Shown piece after piece: positions 1 to 12,000 of a stretch of DNA of 64,000 nucleotides. Position 1 is the stretch's first letter, and each line of letters begins with the position of its first letter. Where the stretch lies: NCBI GenBank assembly GCA_024663395.1, contig JANFAH010000056.1, forward strand, positions 62,001 through 126,000, given 5' to 3'. The notes beneath the pieces were generated by a model, which did not search any database, had not been told where the DNA came from, and saw only the letters and a list, made by a program, of their open reading frames with translations. This DNA comes from Pisolithus tinctorius (taxonomy: Eukaryota > Basidiomycota > Agaricomycetes > Boletales > Pisolithaceae). The position numbers and the translations under genes were made by a program.

Positions 1-104
1 GAAGGTTTACAGATGGGTCCTCTGGCTACAGGATGAAACAAAAGACTCACTTGTTCAGATGGGGGAGGGGCGTTTTGTGCTGCGACAGATGCGTAGGTAG
101 CCAT
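1..104 (-). CDS. First coding exon of a gene running off the left edge
   Basis: On the minus strand an ATG at 104-102 opens a short exon (51-104) reading MATYASVAAQNAPPPSEQ, followed directly by a consensus donor GTGAGT (50-45). The rest lies outside the window. The small, Ala/Pro-rich start recalls conserved but uncharacterised basidiomycete proteins with later membrane segments, but nothing here proves that. It would be the next gene downstream of ERG20 on the same strand, about 160 bp after its stop. The call rests on ATG context, clean coding and the donor only. Confidence 0.45.
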   Translation of the reverse strand, partial: MATYASVAAQNAPPPSEQVSLLFHPVARGPICKP

Positions 105-265
105 GTTGCGTTGCAACCTAAGAGTCTGGACGATGGAGCGTTTTAGCCTGGAGGTTTGGCCTCTGACGTCATTACAATCACATGGTTCCCATCAGCGTCC
201 ATGTACGACGCCCCTATTCATCTACGCATCTATGTAGTACAGGTTATTCGACAAGCAGGTTTGTT

Positions 266-1662
266 CTATTTCGTTCTCTTATAGATTTTGTTCAAGAAGC
301 TCGTAAACACCTCCCTTCTCAAGTAGCCATTATCGGTGCCAGGCTCGGGCTCCGGGATATCATTGATCAGGGTCGTGATCCGCTGGTACGCCTCTTCCTC
401 ATACGCGAGATACCTAGCCGGGAGGCCGATCTCCTCATACACGGCCTTCACCTTAGCCTCCTTTTCGGCGTCCTTGCGACCATAGCACTCGTCGAGAATT
501 TTGCGCTGGTCGGTGTTTGCAACGGAGAGTGCGATGTTGATGCACCACGAGCATTTGTTGTCGACGATGTCCGTCCCGATCTTTCCGATCTGTTCTGGTG
601 TGCCGTGATAGTCTAAGAAGTCGTCTTGGATCTGGAAGTATTCTCCGAGGGGGAGAAGGATAGAGAGTGCAGCCTTGTAGGGCTCGACTGTCCTTCCGTT
701 TAATGTGTATGACTCTGGTACGCCGCACATGCGCATCGCGAGTGCGACGGAGAGGTAGAAGGAATAGTACGCGGTTTTGTATTGGACGATGAACGCGTGC
801 CTGCCGTGGGTAAAAGCAAGAGAGAGAGAGGGTCAGAGCCACGTCATGGATGCTGCCATCTTCGGATGAATACGCACTTTTTGATAGAAAATTTGGTGAG
901 ATCAACGTGATCCTCGGGAGCAGTGATGAGATCAACAAGTTGGCCCATCTCAGTCCTGTACGTGGTCTGTCATGGTGTAAAGAGGAGAGGAAATAATCGG
1001 ATGGTTAGCCGGATCTCATCTTTTTATATATACTACTACTAACTTCGTGGAACAACTCGAGGAGATGAACGTAGTATGGCTCCGATCGGAAGTACTTTTG
1101 CAAGAGATGGTATATAGCGCCCTCGAGCATGAAAGAGTCATTGATCGCGATATTTCCGACGCCATCGAGGCGGTAATAGCATGGCTGGCTGCGGCGGGTG
1201 ATGGATGCGTCCATGATATCGTCCGAGACGAGGAAGAATGCTTGGAGCTATGGTGGATCCAGATCCAGGGAAGAAAGAAACGATTGGTATTATCGCACAC
1301 GGAATATTATGACCACTTACGAACTCGATGCACCATCCCAGGAGTGCAGCCTTGAAGTACTCGTCATCGGAGAGCGATCGCCCACGGAGAATCTCGACGC
1401 TGTCTACGACGGACATGCCACGGTTGAGCTTGCCTCCAGGCACATTGTAGTCCAGGTTCTGCACGTATTGGTTATTATCGAGCGGAAGACGCTCGTGATC
1501 TGTGCGAGTAGCAAGTCAAAGACATACACGTTTGTACCAGTCTACTGCATCCTGAGCCATGTTTTCGCTCTTCATGTGTTCGACGAGCTCATCGCGGATG
1601 GTGTTGAACACTTGTTGGAACTTCGCGCGCTTTTGCTGCTTGACGTCGACGGGTGCACTCAT
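266..1662 (-). CDS. ERG20: Farnesyl diphosphate synthase
   Basis: Makes geranyl and farnesyl diphosphate from IPP and DMAPP in the cytosol, feeding sterol, dolichol, ubiquinone and protein prenylation pathways. The start is the ATG at 1662 ([15 protein letters not shown]); an upstream in-frame ATG at 1794 would add a hydrophobic stretch atypical for the family. Exons read in order: N-terminal helix region (1662 to about 1540), then [13 protein letters not shown] with [10 protein letters not shown] (about 1480-1340), then the first Asp-rich motif DDIMD (about 1215), then the second Asp-rich motif in [12 protein letters not shown] (about 640) and the C-terminal end [10 protein letters not shown] at 266. 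At least four short introns separate these. Total length of about 350 residues fits the family. It is tandem with HSP60 upstream on the same strand. Both Mg-binding motifs are intact, so the enzyme should be active. Confidence 0.95.
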
Positions 1663-2131
1663 GGTTGGGATGTCGGAGGGTGTCAAACTCAAGCTGGGAT
1701 CAACGGTAATCGAATCAGAGAGAAAATCAAAATAAGAAAGGACAAGATAGAAGAAGATGGGGAAGGCGATGAGACGGACCACGCGCCAACCCATATTCGC
1801 TTCACGTCTGCTTCGCAGTATTCTTATGCTGTTTCAGGCACGGCGATAAGCTCACCAGACAAAATACTCGCTTCATGTTCGCTTCACAAGGCTATAAAGA
1901 TCAGGCTGAGTGGTGATGCCATTGGGATTAAGTAAAGGCGGACATGAGTATGACTAGTACGTAAATACCGTGTAATGAAATGCAATGCAAGGGGTAGTGG
2001 GGATATGGGCGTCGACGAAGATGCGTGCACGGGCGATGAGTCGTAACGGTTAGCACATAAGAATATAAGTAATAAAATCCACTGGCGGGTTCAATCTTCA
2101 GGAGCTGCAACGCATCTGTGCTGCCACCTGT
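1663..2131. other. Intergenic region between ERG20 start and HSP60 stop
   Basis: About 470 bp between two minus-strand genes. It should hold the ERG20 promoter and 5' leader and the HSP60 3' UTR. No ORF here has a recognisable product and I see no repeat. Confidence 0.6.
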
Positions 2132-2939
2132 TTAGAAACCGCCCATGCCTCCCATGCCTCCCATACCGCCCATGCCACCTGCAGGGCCCGCAGGTTTCTC
2201 CTCCTCTGCTTCGACAACGCATGCTTCACTCGTTGTCAGCAAGCTGGCAACACCGGAGGCGTCGACAAGAGCAGTGCGAACGACCTTGAGAGGGTCTACA
2301 ATGCCAGCTTTGATCATGTCCACGTACTCGCCTTTGCTAGCGTCGTAGCCCATGGAGAAGTTTTCGGCATCACCGTACTTGTTGAGAAGAGTGCCAACGA
2401 TAACGGACGCTTCCTCGCCAGCGTTGCTGAGGATGGTGCGGGCGGGGTGGCTGATCGCACGGCGGATGATGTTCACGCCAAGTTCCTGGTCAAAGTTGGC
2501 AGTAGGGACAACTTTGGCATCGGGGCGCGTCGGCGAGCTGGATGATCCAGGGGTGTTGGTGGCGAGGGCAAGGGATGCCTTGAGGAGGGCCACACCACCA
2601 CCAGGAAGAATACCTTCCTCGACGGCTGCGCGTGTAGCGTTCAAAGCATCATCGTACCTATCTTTCTTTTCGCCAACCTCTACTTCACTGCTACCGCCGA
2701 CCTTGATGACGGCAACACCACCGCTCAACTTAGCCAAACGCTCTTGGAGTTTGGTCTTGTCATAATCGCTCGTCGAGGGGTCTGCAAGGAGAGCGCGGAT
2801 CTGTTCGCAGCGTGCCTGAATGGCGTCCTTAGAACCGTCTCCGTTAAGGACGATAGTGTCCTCCTTGGTGATGGTGATGGAGCCGGACGAACCGAGGAGG
2901 TCAGGGGTTGCCTTCTCGAGCTTGATATCGAGTTCATCG

Positions 2940-2970
<31 letters not shown>

Positions 2971-3308
2971 GGTCGCCAAGGATGGACTTGCGGTTATCAC
3001 CAAATCCGGGAGCCTTGACGGCTGCGACCTGGAGTTGACCACGGAGTTTGTTGAGGATGCAAGCAGCGAGTGCTTCACCATCAACATCCTCGGCGACGAT
3101 GACGAGAGGCCGACGAGAGTGGGCAGCAGCTTCAAGAGAGGGGAGGATGTCTTGAAGGAGAGAAATCTTCTTTTCGCTCAGAAGGACGAGGGGTTTCTCG
3201 AACTCGACCTTTTGCGACTTGACGTCGGTGATGAAGTAGGGGCTGATGAAGCCACGGTCGAAGCGCATGCCCTCGGTGATTTCGATCTCATCCTCGATTG
3301 TCTTTCCT

Positions 3309-3340
<32 letters not shown>

Positions 3341-4087
3341 TTTCTCCATTGCCTGAGCAATGAGGTTGCCGACATGGGTATCACCGTTTGCGGAGATGGT
3401 AGCGACCTGAGCGATCTCAGCAGTCGTTGTGACGGTTTTTGTGTTGGCCGAGAGGTACTCGACGACGCGGTCGACGGCAGCCTGGGAGCCCCTCCGGAGA
3501 TCCATTGGGTTGCAACCAGCGGCGACATTTTTGACACCCTCCGAGTAAATAGCGCGTGCCAACACGGTAGCGGTGGTTGTACCGTCACCTGCTATCTCGT
3601 TGGTTTTCTGCGCGACATCCTGGACGAGGCTGAATGCGGTAGTCAGTTTTTTTGGAGATTGACCGTGCGAACAATCCGAGGCTTACCGAGCACCGAGGTT
3701 CTCAAATTTGTCTTTGAGAGTGATGGATTTTGCAACGGTGACACCGTCTGTGATTGAAGACGCGAATCAGACGGAACCATTCGAGCACGGATGAGACTGA
3801 GACTAACCCTTTGTGATTTTTGGCCCGCCAAACGACTGCTCGATGATGACGTTGCGACCTGTTGGGGGGATGAGCCGACCCGCGCGCACGCGAGCAGAAG
3901 AAAAAAACAAACCCTTTGGACCGAGGGTGACGCTGACAGCGTTTGCGAGGACGTCGAGGCCCTTGAGGATGCTTGCCCGCCCTTCGTTGGAGAATCTGAT
4001 CTCCTTGTGAGCACCACGCGTGAGGGACGGCGTTGGAGCCTTGGCCGCTGCACGACGGAGAGCCTTGGACGACGACGAAGACAGCAT
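2132..4087 (-). CDS. HSP60: Mitochondrial chaperonin HSP60
   Basis: Group I chaperonin that folds imported proteins in the mitochondrial matrix with HSP10. Start ATG at 4087 gives a basic, Ser/Ala-rich presequence ([18 protein letters not shown]) typical of matrix targeting. Four exons: N-terminus to VSVTLGPKG (to about 3916), [36 protein letters not shown], then a long exon from about 3630 to the stop at 2132 beginning within [20 protein letters not shown]-site motifs GDGTTT and, near the C-terminus, GGGVAL are present, and the protein ends with the diagnostic Gly-Gly-Met repeat tail closing in GGF. Length about 590 residues, full for the family. It is divergent from the FCP1-like gene with about 160 bp between starts. 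Confidence 0.97.
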
Positions 4088-4250
4088 AGTCAAGTGAGTC
4101 TGAGTGTGTGTATTCACGACGAAGAACGAAGACAAGAAAAACCCGGCTAAAAAAACTTGGAGAGCGGAAAAATCTAGAACTCACGTGCCACGTCACACGT
4201 CACTGCCACGCGAGCGTGACCTGTCACTCCCATTCCTCGTGGACGCGTCG
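4088..4250. promoter_or_regulatory. Short divergent promoter, HSP60 / FCP1-like gene
   Basis: Only 163 bp separate the HSP60 start codon (minus) from the first plausible ATG of the FCP1-like gene (plus). No clear tandem heat-shock element (repeated nGAAn/nTTCn) could be read by eye. It is assigned as regulatory from gene orientation only. Confidence 0.4.
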
Positions 4251-5732
4251 ATGCTGCTGGGCGCACGACAGTACTGGCGAGCGAATAATAATATTATGTC
4301 GACAGGCGACCGTCGGTGGGGAGTGCGTGCGTACGACTACTGGCGCGACTACCAGACAGACATCCGGTCCGAATACCCGTGGAGACAACCCCGACGATCT
4401 CGATCTCCCCGCTCTCCCGAGCCAGCGCCACGGTCACCACCACCCCCACCCCCACCAGCACCAGCACTGCCAGCTAAGCCAGAGTCATCGTCCCGCCGGC
4501 AGACAGGACCGGATGCCGCGTATCTCGCACTCGCCACCCAGCCATCCCTGCCCGATGCCAGCTCACGTAAGCTGCTCGTCCTGGACCTCAATGGGACCCT
4601 TCTCCTCCGCGGCCCCCGCTCTCAGCAACGCGCCTCCCGCTTCGGACCAAAGACGCCGCGTGTCCGTAGTGTGTTCCCCCGTCCTTACATCCCCGCGTTT
4701 CGCGAGTACCTGTTTACACCGGAGACGCGGGAGTGGCTGGACACGATGGTCTGGTCATCCGCACAACCACACAGCGTGCAGGACATGGTCGACTGCGTCT
4801 TCGGTGACGACTCGGATGGCCTCGTGGCTGTCTGGGATCGCAAGAGTCTCGGGCTGTCATCTGCAGAGTATCGTAAGTGTATTGGCCTTTCTATGCATGT
4901 GTACTCCCCTGAGCTGGCATCCTCGATGGCAGATCAGAAGACAGTCACCACAAAAGACTTGTCCAAGCCCTGGAAGTTCCTCCCCCTCGGATTCAGCCCC
5001 GCAGAACTGGACTCGACACACGACGCCGAGCTGGAATCAAGTTCTACCCTTCACTCAGCACTAACCACCCTCCTACTCGACGACTCACCACACAAGGCAA
5101 TGCTACAGCCTTACAACCATGTCTGCATACCCGAATACGACAGTACCAGGAGGAAACTCGACCTCGATTCTCTCGCTGCTATGGCAGAGTCACAGTCACA
5201 AGGTTACGGAGAGGAGAGTGAAGTGCCAAGTGTAACTTTGTTGGGTGCCGCTCAGGTGGACACGGAGCCATTTGACGCGACTCTTCTCGCCGTGGTAGGT
5301 ATCCTAGACGAGATAAAACATCAAAGCAACGTCGCAGGGTGGATCCGTGCAGGAGGACTGTGGGGCAAAGGCGGCAGTTCCCATGCCACTACTAGTCCTT
5401 CTGCCGCGTCCCTCCTCTCTCATCATGGTGTATCCAACCAATTGGAATCATCATCAGACGGGCAGCCGTCTGAATCGGCGAGACGCAGGAGCAAGAAGCG
5501 ACAGCACGCACAGGTAGTTGCGACGCGTCAGGAACAGACAAACGTTGCTCATAGGGACACCGTGGGGAACGATGCGTCTGACCTAGTCTCCGCGGCTGCC
5601 TTGGAGAAGGAACCCGTGCCTTGTAGTTCGTTATGGTTCCAAGATCCACCCACAGTGGCTTACTGGGTCGCAAGAGGGCGGAGGGCATTGGATGAGCTCG
5701 GGATTGCGAACGAGCATGGCCTAAGTCCGTGA
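4251..5732 (+). CDS. FCP1-homology HAD-like phosphatase domain protein
   Basis: Member of the FCP1/SCP (NLI-interacting factor) HAD family, whose relatives dephosphorylate Ser in RNA polymerase II CTD or other proteins. Starts at 4251 or 4296 (MSTGDRRWG) are possible. The N-terminal 90 residues are Arg/Ser/Pro-rich with a polyproline run. The HAD core begins with KLLVLDLNGTLLLR (about residue 110), then WSSAQPHSVQDMVD, and near its end LLLDDSPHKAMLQPYN. The nucleophile motif is DLNGT, where active FCP1/SCP proteins have DxDxT, so the second Asp is Asn. A 60-nt intron (GTAAGT at 4873, AG at 4932) is a multiple of three and hides inside the open frame; removing it gives the family-like join SAEY/HQKTVTTKDLSKPW. 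The C-terminal 150 residues are low-complexity with a basic RRRSKKR patch. Confidence 0.82.
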   Translation: MLLGARQYWRANNNIMSTGDRRWGVRAYDYWRDYQTDIRSEYPWRQPRRSRSPRSPEPAPRSPPPPPPPAPALPAKPESSSRRQTGPDAAYLALATQPSLPDASSRKLLVLDLNGTLLLRGPRSQQRASRFGPKTPRVRSVFPRPYIPAFREYLFTPETREWLDTMVWSSAQPHSVQDMVDCVFGDDSDGLVAVWDRKSLGLSSAEYRKCIGLSMHVYSPELASSMADQKTVTTKDLSKPWKFLPLGFSPAELDSTHDAELESSSTLHSALTTLLLDDSPHKAMLQPYNHVCIPEYDSTRRKLDLDSLAAMAESQSQGYGEESEVPSVTLLGAAQVDTEPFDATLLAVVGILDEIKHQSNVAGWIRAGGLWGKGGSSHATTSPSAASLLSHHGVSNQLESSSDGQPSESARRRSKKRQHAQVVATRQEQTNVAHRDTVGNDASDLVSAAALEKEPVPCSSLWFQDPPTVAYWVARGRRALDELGIANEHGLSP

Positions 5733-7009
5733 AGTTCATACCTAGCACACTGTATTATCACGCATACTAAACGCTTCGTGTGGAATGCATTTCTGTCTGT
5801 GTACAATCGAGATGACAAGTTCGTGTCTGAGTGCTAATAATATCATCCAAGCATTGTCCCAAACATTCGAGACGCACTGCCAGCTAAGCAACGCGGTTAC
5901 TGACAGTTCTTATTCCTCTTATGTGTTGCCACGTAGTGCTGACGATGTCTACACGCATACTCACCTTTCATGCCAGCTGATCCAATCTCGATTCCCGTTG
6001 CCGCGAATACTGGTTTGTGATCGACATGATTGGCACATATTGCTGAAGCTGCTAATTTTTTTCCTTTGGATCACACCAATGGCTCGAGCCTCATGTTTAT
6101 TGGCAACTGGTACAGGTGCGGTCTGTGACGGATACATTAGTGCAACACATGTCTGATCATATTATCATTTTATTAGGGTCCCTCTTGATTATGTGCCAAC
6201 CACGTACTCCACGACGCACGCCTAGTTGCCATGTGATGATGGGAGGGAGTGGTTCCGTGAGAACGCCTACATCACTCTTTGCGCATCGGATTATTTAGAA
6301 TCTCTCTGCCGTCATGCTCTGGCTTCCACACTACTGACACCGGTGCTAATGACATTCACCAAGTAGCTCCTTCGTCATTATGGGCCGGTGCGGAATATAG
6401 ACGACGGGGGGTTATCACCTGTGATGACTCACCGATCACTGAAGGCGCGTTCTGGACCGAGAACTGTGGTAAGTCGGTGGCCTTCGGGTGCACAAGTTGA
6501 TATGTGTTTGGACCGTCACACTGATTTCAATCACTGATCACAGAGTCGACTTCCGAAAGCGCTATACGCCCTGAGGGTTGCACCGAGGGCTGCACCGTAT
6601 CCCTGCGGAGATACAAGCGACGATTTGTTGGGGACTGTCAATTAAGCCAATAGCGAGAAGGCGCGACTACACAACCGCATGGTATTGACATTTTTCAGGC
6701 GGTGAGGCCGGAAGCTGAAAGCGCTGGCAATTCAAACTTCAATGTCTGGCCTGGCCTAACTGATAGCCGCTGGAGCGATCAATATGCTACATCTTACGAT
6801 TACAACGGGTTGCTCAAGGTTCCTCACCGAACCCGCGAGGGTCGCTGACCCCACATGTAAACTCCCGGAATTTCTATATTTCCACACTACTTATTTTATT
6901 TATATTTCTGGCACTTGCCTGTTGATGGGTGCACCCAGGCATCCCCCCAGTTTCCACTGTCGGCTGTACACCAGCGTATCCATCGCTTTCCCTCTTGCTG
7001 GCCTTCACT
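5733..7009. other. Intergenic region, no gene recognised
   Basis: About 1.28 kb between two plus-strand genes. ORFs here are short and show no family motifs or intron-joined domains on either strand. The right end should carry the promoter and leader of the GH105-like gene. No tandem or inverted repeat stood out. Confidence 0.6.
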
Positions 7010-8709
7010 ATGAGACGTAGGATGACAAGTTGCAAGTGTCTGTGGTCGCTGGTGACGAGTCTGACTTTATTCGTGTATGACAAAGCATATGCTCAGAACC
7101 TCTCCGCCGCTGACGTCGGCATCGTAACCCAGCGCCTGGCGCAAAGTGCGACCCACAGGTGAGTCCCCACCTCTAAGAGACACAACCCGGCGTCACGATT
7201 CCATTGCAGCTGGGAATATGGCGCGCGCGCGGAAGTACTCTTGGAGCTCAATACACCGTCGTACTCCGTATTCTCCCTCACTTCTCTACCGCCTCCCCAG
7301 CAGATCCCCTCCAATCTCACTAGTTCACTCAGTGACGTCATAGGCATCGCGCACATGATTGTTGCCAACCGCTCCACGTCAAATGGGAACATCACAGGAC
7401 CCCAGCCACTCATGTCAGATAATGCTACTGGTGACCCAGCAAGTATAGGTGTTGCAGTGCTCCTTGCAAACTGGACGGGTCAGGGCGCAGTGGATGGACT
7501 CGACTATGCAGGCGCAGCACGTGACCAGCTCGAGTTCCTGCTATCGAATGTCTCTCGGACCCATGACGGTGCGATTTCGCAAAGGACAGACCAGGTGCAA
7601 CTTTGGTGCGTTAGTGTGCTGTTAGGTCTATAGATCCTCGCACACCCCGCTTCGTGACCCTCTCTAATATATGAACACCTAGGAGTGATTTCGTGTATAT
7701 GGCACCGCCGTTCCTCGCGTATTATGGCGTAATGACGGGGAACCAGTCGCTCGTGCAGGAGGCCTACAATCAGGTTCGCCTTTACCGCAAATATCTTCGG
7801 GATTCAAATGCCAGCAACATCTGGAAACATATTCAACTCGGAGTGTATGGGACGGACAACGGTCATTGGTCTACTGGTATAGTACATCCCCTCTCCGTAG
7901 ATTCTATCGAAATTAGTTCTCAACGAGTCATAGGGAATGGCTGGGCTGCAGCTGGGATGCTTCGGGTGCTGAGCACGATTAAACAGTCACAGTTTTCGTC
8001 CTCGATGATGAGTCAACAGCAGGATTTAGCTGATTGGGTGCAGGAAATACATGATGGGATGTACTCGTATCTTGTGCGTCACTTTTTTTTTCGCCCATTT
8101 TTTTTGTGGTCAGGTATATTTACTATGTGGGGCGTTCGCGTCGTCGACCCCTTGCAGGATTCCAGCGGCCTCTTCCACAATTACGCCGACAATTCGTCCA
8201 CGTTCACTGATGCATCTTCAACCGCGCTGCTTGCGAGCACTGTCTACCGTCTTTCCCTTCTGTGGGGTGTGGACAAACATATTCCCATCGCAGAGCTTTG
8301 TCGAAGGACACTCTCCGCTCCCGCGGGTTCAGCTGTTGATATCTCCACTGCCGGTACAGGAACGGTATCTGTGCCTAGTTCAACCACTACCCCTACCCCC
8401 ACCCCTACCGCTTCAGCACCATACGCATCGTCAACGGCAACTGGAATACCGGGTTTGCTACATTTCACACCGGACGGGTGGCTTACACCCGTCGTCAATC
8501 CATATTCATATCCTGATCAGGGGCAGCAAAGCCCTGAGAGCGAGGCGTTTGTTATCGCGATGCAGGCTGCGTGGCGCGACTGGGTCTCAAACGGTACAAC
8601 AGGGGCCAATGCCGATGCCAATGCCAATGGCGCTGTGAGTCCGCTTGCCCGAGTAAGCTGGGCGTGGATCGTGGTTAATGCGATGGTTGTAACGTTCCTC
8701 TTATGTTGA
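7010..8709 (+). CDS. Secreted six-hairpin glycosidase, GH105-like (unsaturated rhamnogalacturonyl hydrolase family)
   Basis: GH105/GH88-type enzymes remove unsaturated uronic acid from pectin (rhamnogalacturonan) fragments left by lyases. Start ATG at 7010, with a second at 7022, gives a signal peptide ending near YAQN. Five exons were solved: introns 7159-7209, 7606-7682, 7877-7933 (57 nt, in frame) and 8074-8157 (84 nt, in frame). Spliced motifs are RTDQVQLWSDFVYMAPPFLAYYG and HWSTGNGWAAAGM, the latter matching the W-x-x-GNGW active-site segment of GH105. Many N-x-S/T sites suggest heavy N-glycosylation. After the catalytic domain (about residue 370) comes a Thr/Pro/Ser stretch, a WLTPVVNPYS segment, and a hydrophobic C-terminus (WAWIVVNAMVVTFLLC) that looks like a GPI-anchor signal or membrane tail. 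Family assignment is strong; exact substrate is inferred. Confidence 0.85.
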
Positions 8710-9028
8710 AGACGCGATGATAACTACGAGATGTAAGTCGATGAAGTAGGTAGAGGAAAAGTGCCTGGTTGTACTAATAATTGTACATACTTTAGAGACC
8801 GTTTGCTGGCATGGATACTTCTAAGTACGTACAGGGAGGGGGACTAAGTACTAAAGGTAACCCTGTTATGACCTGCGCAGCTAAATACAGCGTCGGAATG
8901 TAAGCATAATCTCCTCGAAGATATGTACTTCCGCGGTCGCTTGTGGCTGTCATCTTCGGCCCCTCGTCCCTCAGGGGGTCGGCTACTGTACAAATTCTCG
9001 TACTCCCGTGGAGGTCGCACGGAGTAAG
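8710..9028. other. Convergent intergenic spacer
   Basis: About 320 bp between the stops of two convergent genes. It should hold both 3' UTRs; nothing else is recognised. Confidence 0.6.
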
Positions 9029-12000
9029 TTATCCGCGTCCCCTCCCACGTCCTAAAGGACGTTCTGCTCGGGGACGGCTAGGTGGAGGGTAGATCCAGTC
9101 ACGGTCTCTCACGCGATCACGATCCCACCTGTCATAGTCATAGGCGCCAGATCCCAGCACGGGGCTTGCCCGTTGGTCACTGAAGCTTTGTCGTCTCTCC
9201 GACCCCGGCTCACGTCTATCACTCTCTGTATATGGTCCGCTAGGAGGGAGCCGGTGAGGTGGGTACGGGAGTGTTGACGCCCTTTGGACTTCAGGAGGCG
9301 GGCGAGGTGGTAGTGTATTCGCACCCGTATGGGCACGCGGTGCATAGGCGCCAGGAGGCGGTTGTTGTGATCGCGCTGAGCTTGGAGGTGGAGGCAGCGG
9401 CGGTCGACCCGGGCCATGACCTGGGACACTTCCACTTTGTTGCTGAAGTTGGTGCTGCGCCCGCGGGTGTCGGTGAGACACAGGTGATAGAGGACGTGGT
9501 TCTTGATAGAACAGAGGGCTGCGCGGATGATGAGAACCATTTCTTGCATCTGAAAAATTCGCGGACGTTTCCTCCGTCAACAGGTATGGTCTCCCGAATG
9601 AGTCCTGTGTGTGGTTCAAGGAAGCTTGCTGAACAGTGTGACTGAGCTGAGGTGGCAGCCGCTGCAAATCTTGTGGGACCTGGGGAACGTCGGCGTGTGC
9701 TTGGGACGGTTGTGACCAGCTTGAGTACGCATTGCGTATTGGGGGCTGCTGAGGGGTCGAGGAACGTGAAGCTGCCCGGAAGTCTTGCGCTCCCTGTGGA
9801 CCGCCACCGACGCCGTTTACAACTCCCAAATTTACCCCAGACGGAGACTCGCGCCCGCTGGACGGCCCCAGGAGTGCGGCCTTCGCCGCACGGATAGGTG
9901 CCAATCTGTCGGCAGTGGCGTTAGCCAATGGGCTATGTACTGATGAAGACTGCAACCGAGGGTCTGCCGTCGGAAGCGATGGGCCCACGGACTCAGCTTT
10001 GGTAACTGGGTGAAGGGAGCTCTGAGGAGCATTCTCTGTAGTGGGGGTTGGAGGGGGACCAGCGGAAACAGGCAGAGGCGGCGATGGTTTCAAAGCGGTC
10101 ATCGGGGTAGAAGACGGGGGTGCAGGTTGACTGGTGGTTGGTGATATAGACGTTTTAGGAATCTGCGGTGCAGCGATAGCGGGTGTCACCACCTTACTCT
10201 GGGTGGGTGTTGAAACTGCTGCTTGAGTGGACCTCGCTGCGGGGATCCTAAGGGGAGGTGGCAGTGGTTTCTGGGATGCCATTGTACTCCACGATTCGAG
10301 TCTCCCGGATCGCGTTGCTGGTGCATCGGCAGACTTTTTCACAGCCGTAGTTGTGGTGATCACGGGTGAAGTCGACTTCTTCGTTACTGACTGTCTAGAC
10401 GAATCGGAACCTGACGAAATTTCTTGAATAAACAGCATCGCTCACGCTACGAAGTACTAACCTGCTTTTGATGAGACGACGGTAGTGACCTTGCGAGGTG
10501 GTGGTGATTCAGCCTCAGACTCTTCGTCGCTGCTCTCAGCAGGCCGCTTGCGTTTCGCCGAAGGCTTGACAGATCTCGCAATGATTGATGCAGGACGGTC
10601 TCCCTCTCCGTCTTTCTTAAGCTCGGATACCTTGAGCCGTTTATTTATGAAGTCCATCATGAGTTTTGTTACCCGGCTATTGGCTCGAATATCCTTCTCC
10701 GAGGCGCGCACGTCCTTACGCATCTTCTCGATCGCAGATGTTAGCTGAGTGAGAGAAAGGGACGCCCTCTTCTTATAGATCAGTATACCGATCATCACGA
10801 ACTCGATCGGGGACACGCGCGCAGGAGAGTTCAAAGAACTGCTATACCGTTTGTCCCGCGAGAGCATGACAAAGATACGGAAGGTCTCCTGGAGATCTGC
10901 TACAAGGGTCGGTCTTACGGGATCTGTCTGGTGGAGCCACTTTTCAAGCACCTTTGAAGTGGGTATGCCCGGTTTTGAGCTGTTCTCGATTAGGTACCCA
11001 ATTGTAGCGAGACATTGAAAATCACGCCCACGAGCGTGCCCCCAGTTGAGGTACCCCTCGAGACCGTCTTCACCCAAAATGTGTGACTGAATATCCCGGA
11101 TGAGAGATGGCCATGGACCGACGATCGCTTGCAAACGTTCTGGACGAGAAGTTAGATATGCAACACCCTTTACGTGAGCAATCAAACATTATACCTGCTG
11201 GTGTTAATGCCACACCGAGTTGCACACGCTGAGGCGGAACAGCTGAGAAAAAGATCAAAGGGACAGGAAGGGTCTTACTTGGAAAATTTCACGTTCTTGA
11301 TTATCTGTGAGATCGCTGTACTCCACACAAACAACTTGCTTGTTGGCGAACAGCGTTCTGAGTTGTTGAGGAAGAAGTTTCCTCCTAGGATTCTGCGCGC
11401 TTGACTTATACCATAGCTTTTCGTTTGTAAACCTTGATAGGAATATGAGACAATTTACGTGCCGAAGAAACACCCGGCGACTTACGAGTCCTTGTCTGAA
11501 ATGTGCGTTAGAGTTAGTTCAGCATCGAGCTATATAGGTTTGATAGAACTGACGAGGTATCTAAAATTTTGTGAGAGTCAAGTAACGATCAAAGAGGTAT
11601 TGATCGCAAACAAACCTGTCCGTCTAAGAATCTGGAGGACAAAGCAGGGTCAGGGGAGGTTATTGGTGGATATTTTGAACACAAACTTCTGTATCGAAGT
11701 TAGGCGTTGCTTCCCGTCTATGCAAGTGCGGCGTTCGCTGCCATCGTCTTGAAAGGAGACGGCTGCGTAGCGGGTTGTTGGTGGCCGTGGGAGAGCGAAA
11801 GAGATTAAGCGTACCAAAGATGATGGGGGGCATATAGTAGTTACGCAAGATAGAGTCAACAAGACCAGACTGCTTCTCGTCGGACCACACAACATCTATG
11901 AGAGTGAGTTAGGGTCACGACATGACGAGGTGGATGCAGATAATTGCCTCGTTGGTACTCAGGGTCTAGATCTATGGCATTGTCGATGATCTGGTCTACA

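Noticed and set aside
1198..1935. Plus-strand ORF of 245 codons over ERG20
   Set aside because: It overlaps ERG20 exons and introns on the other strand; the minus strand carries all prenyltransferase motifs.
2744..3757. Long plus-strand ORF (337 codons) opposite HSP60
   Set aside because: It is the antisense shadow of a conserved, GC-rich HSP60 exon; its translation has no domain and the opposite strand is unambiguous.
8391..8412. Telomere-like CCCCTA/CCCCCA repeats
   Set aside because: They are a Thr-Pro coding stretch inside the GH105-like gene and only about 20 bp long.
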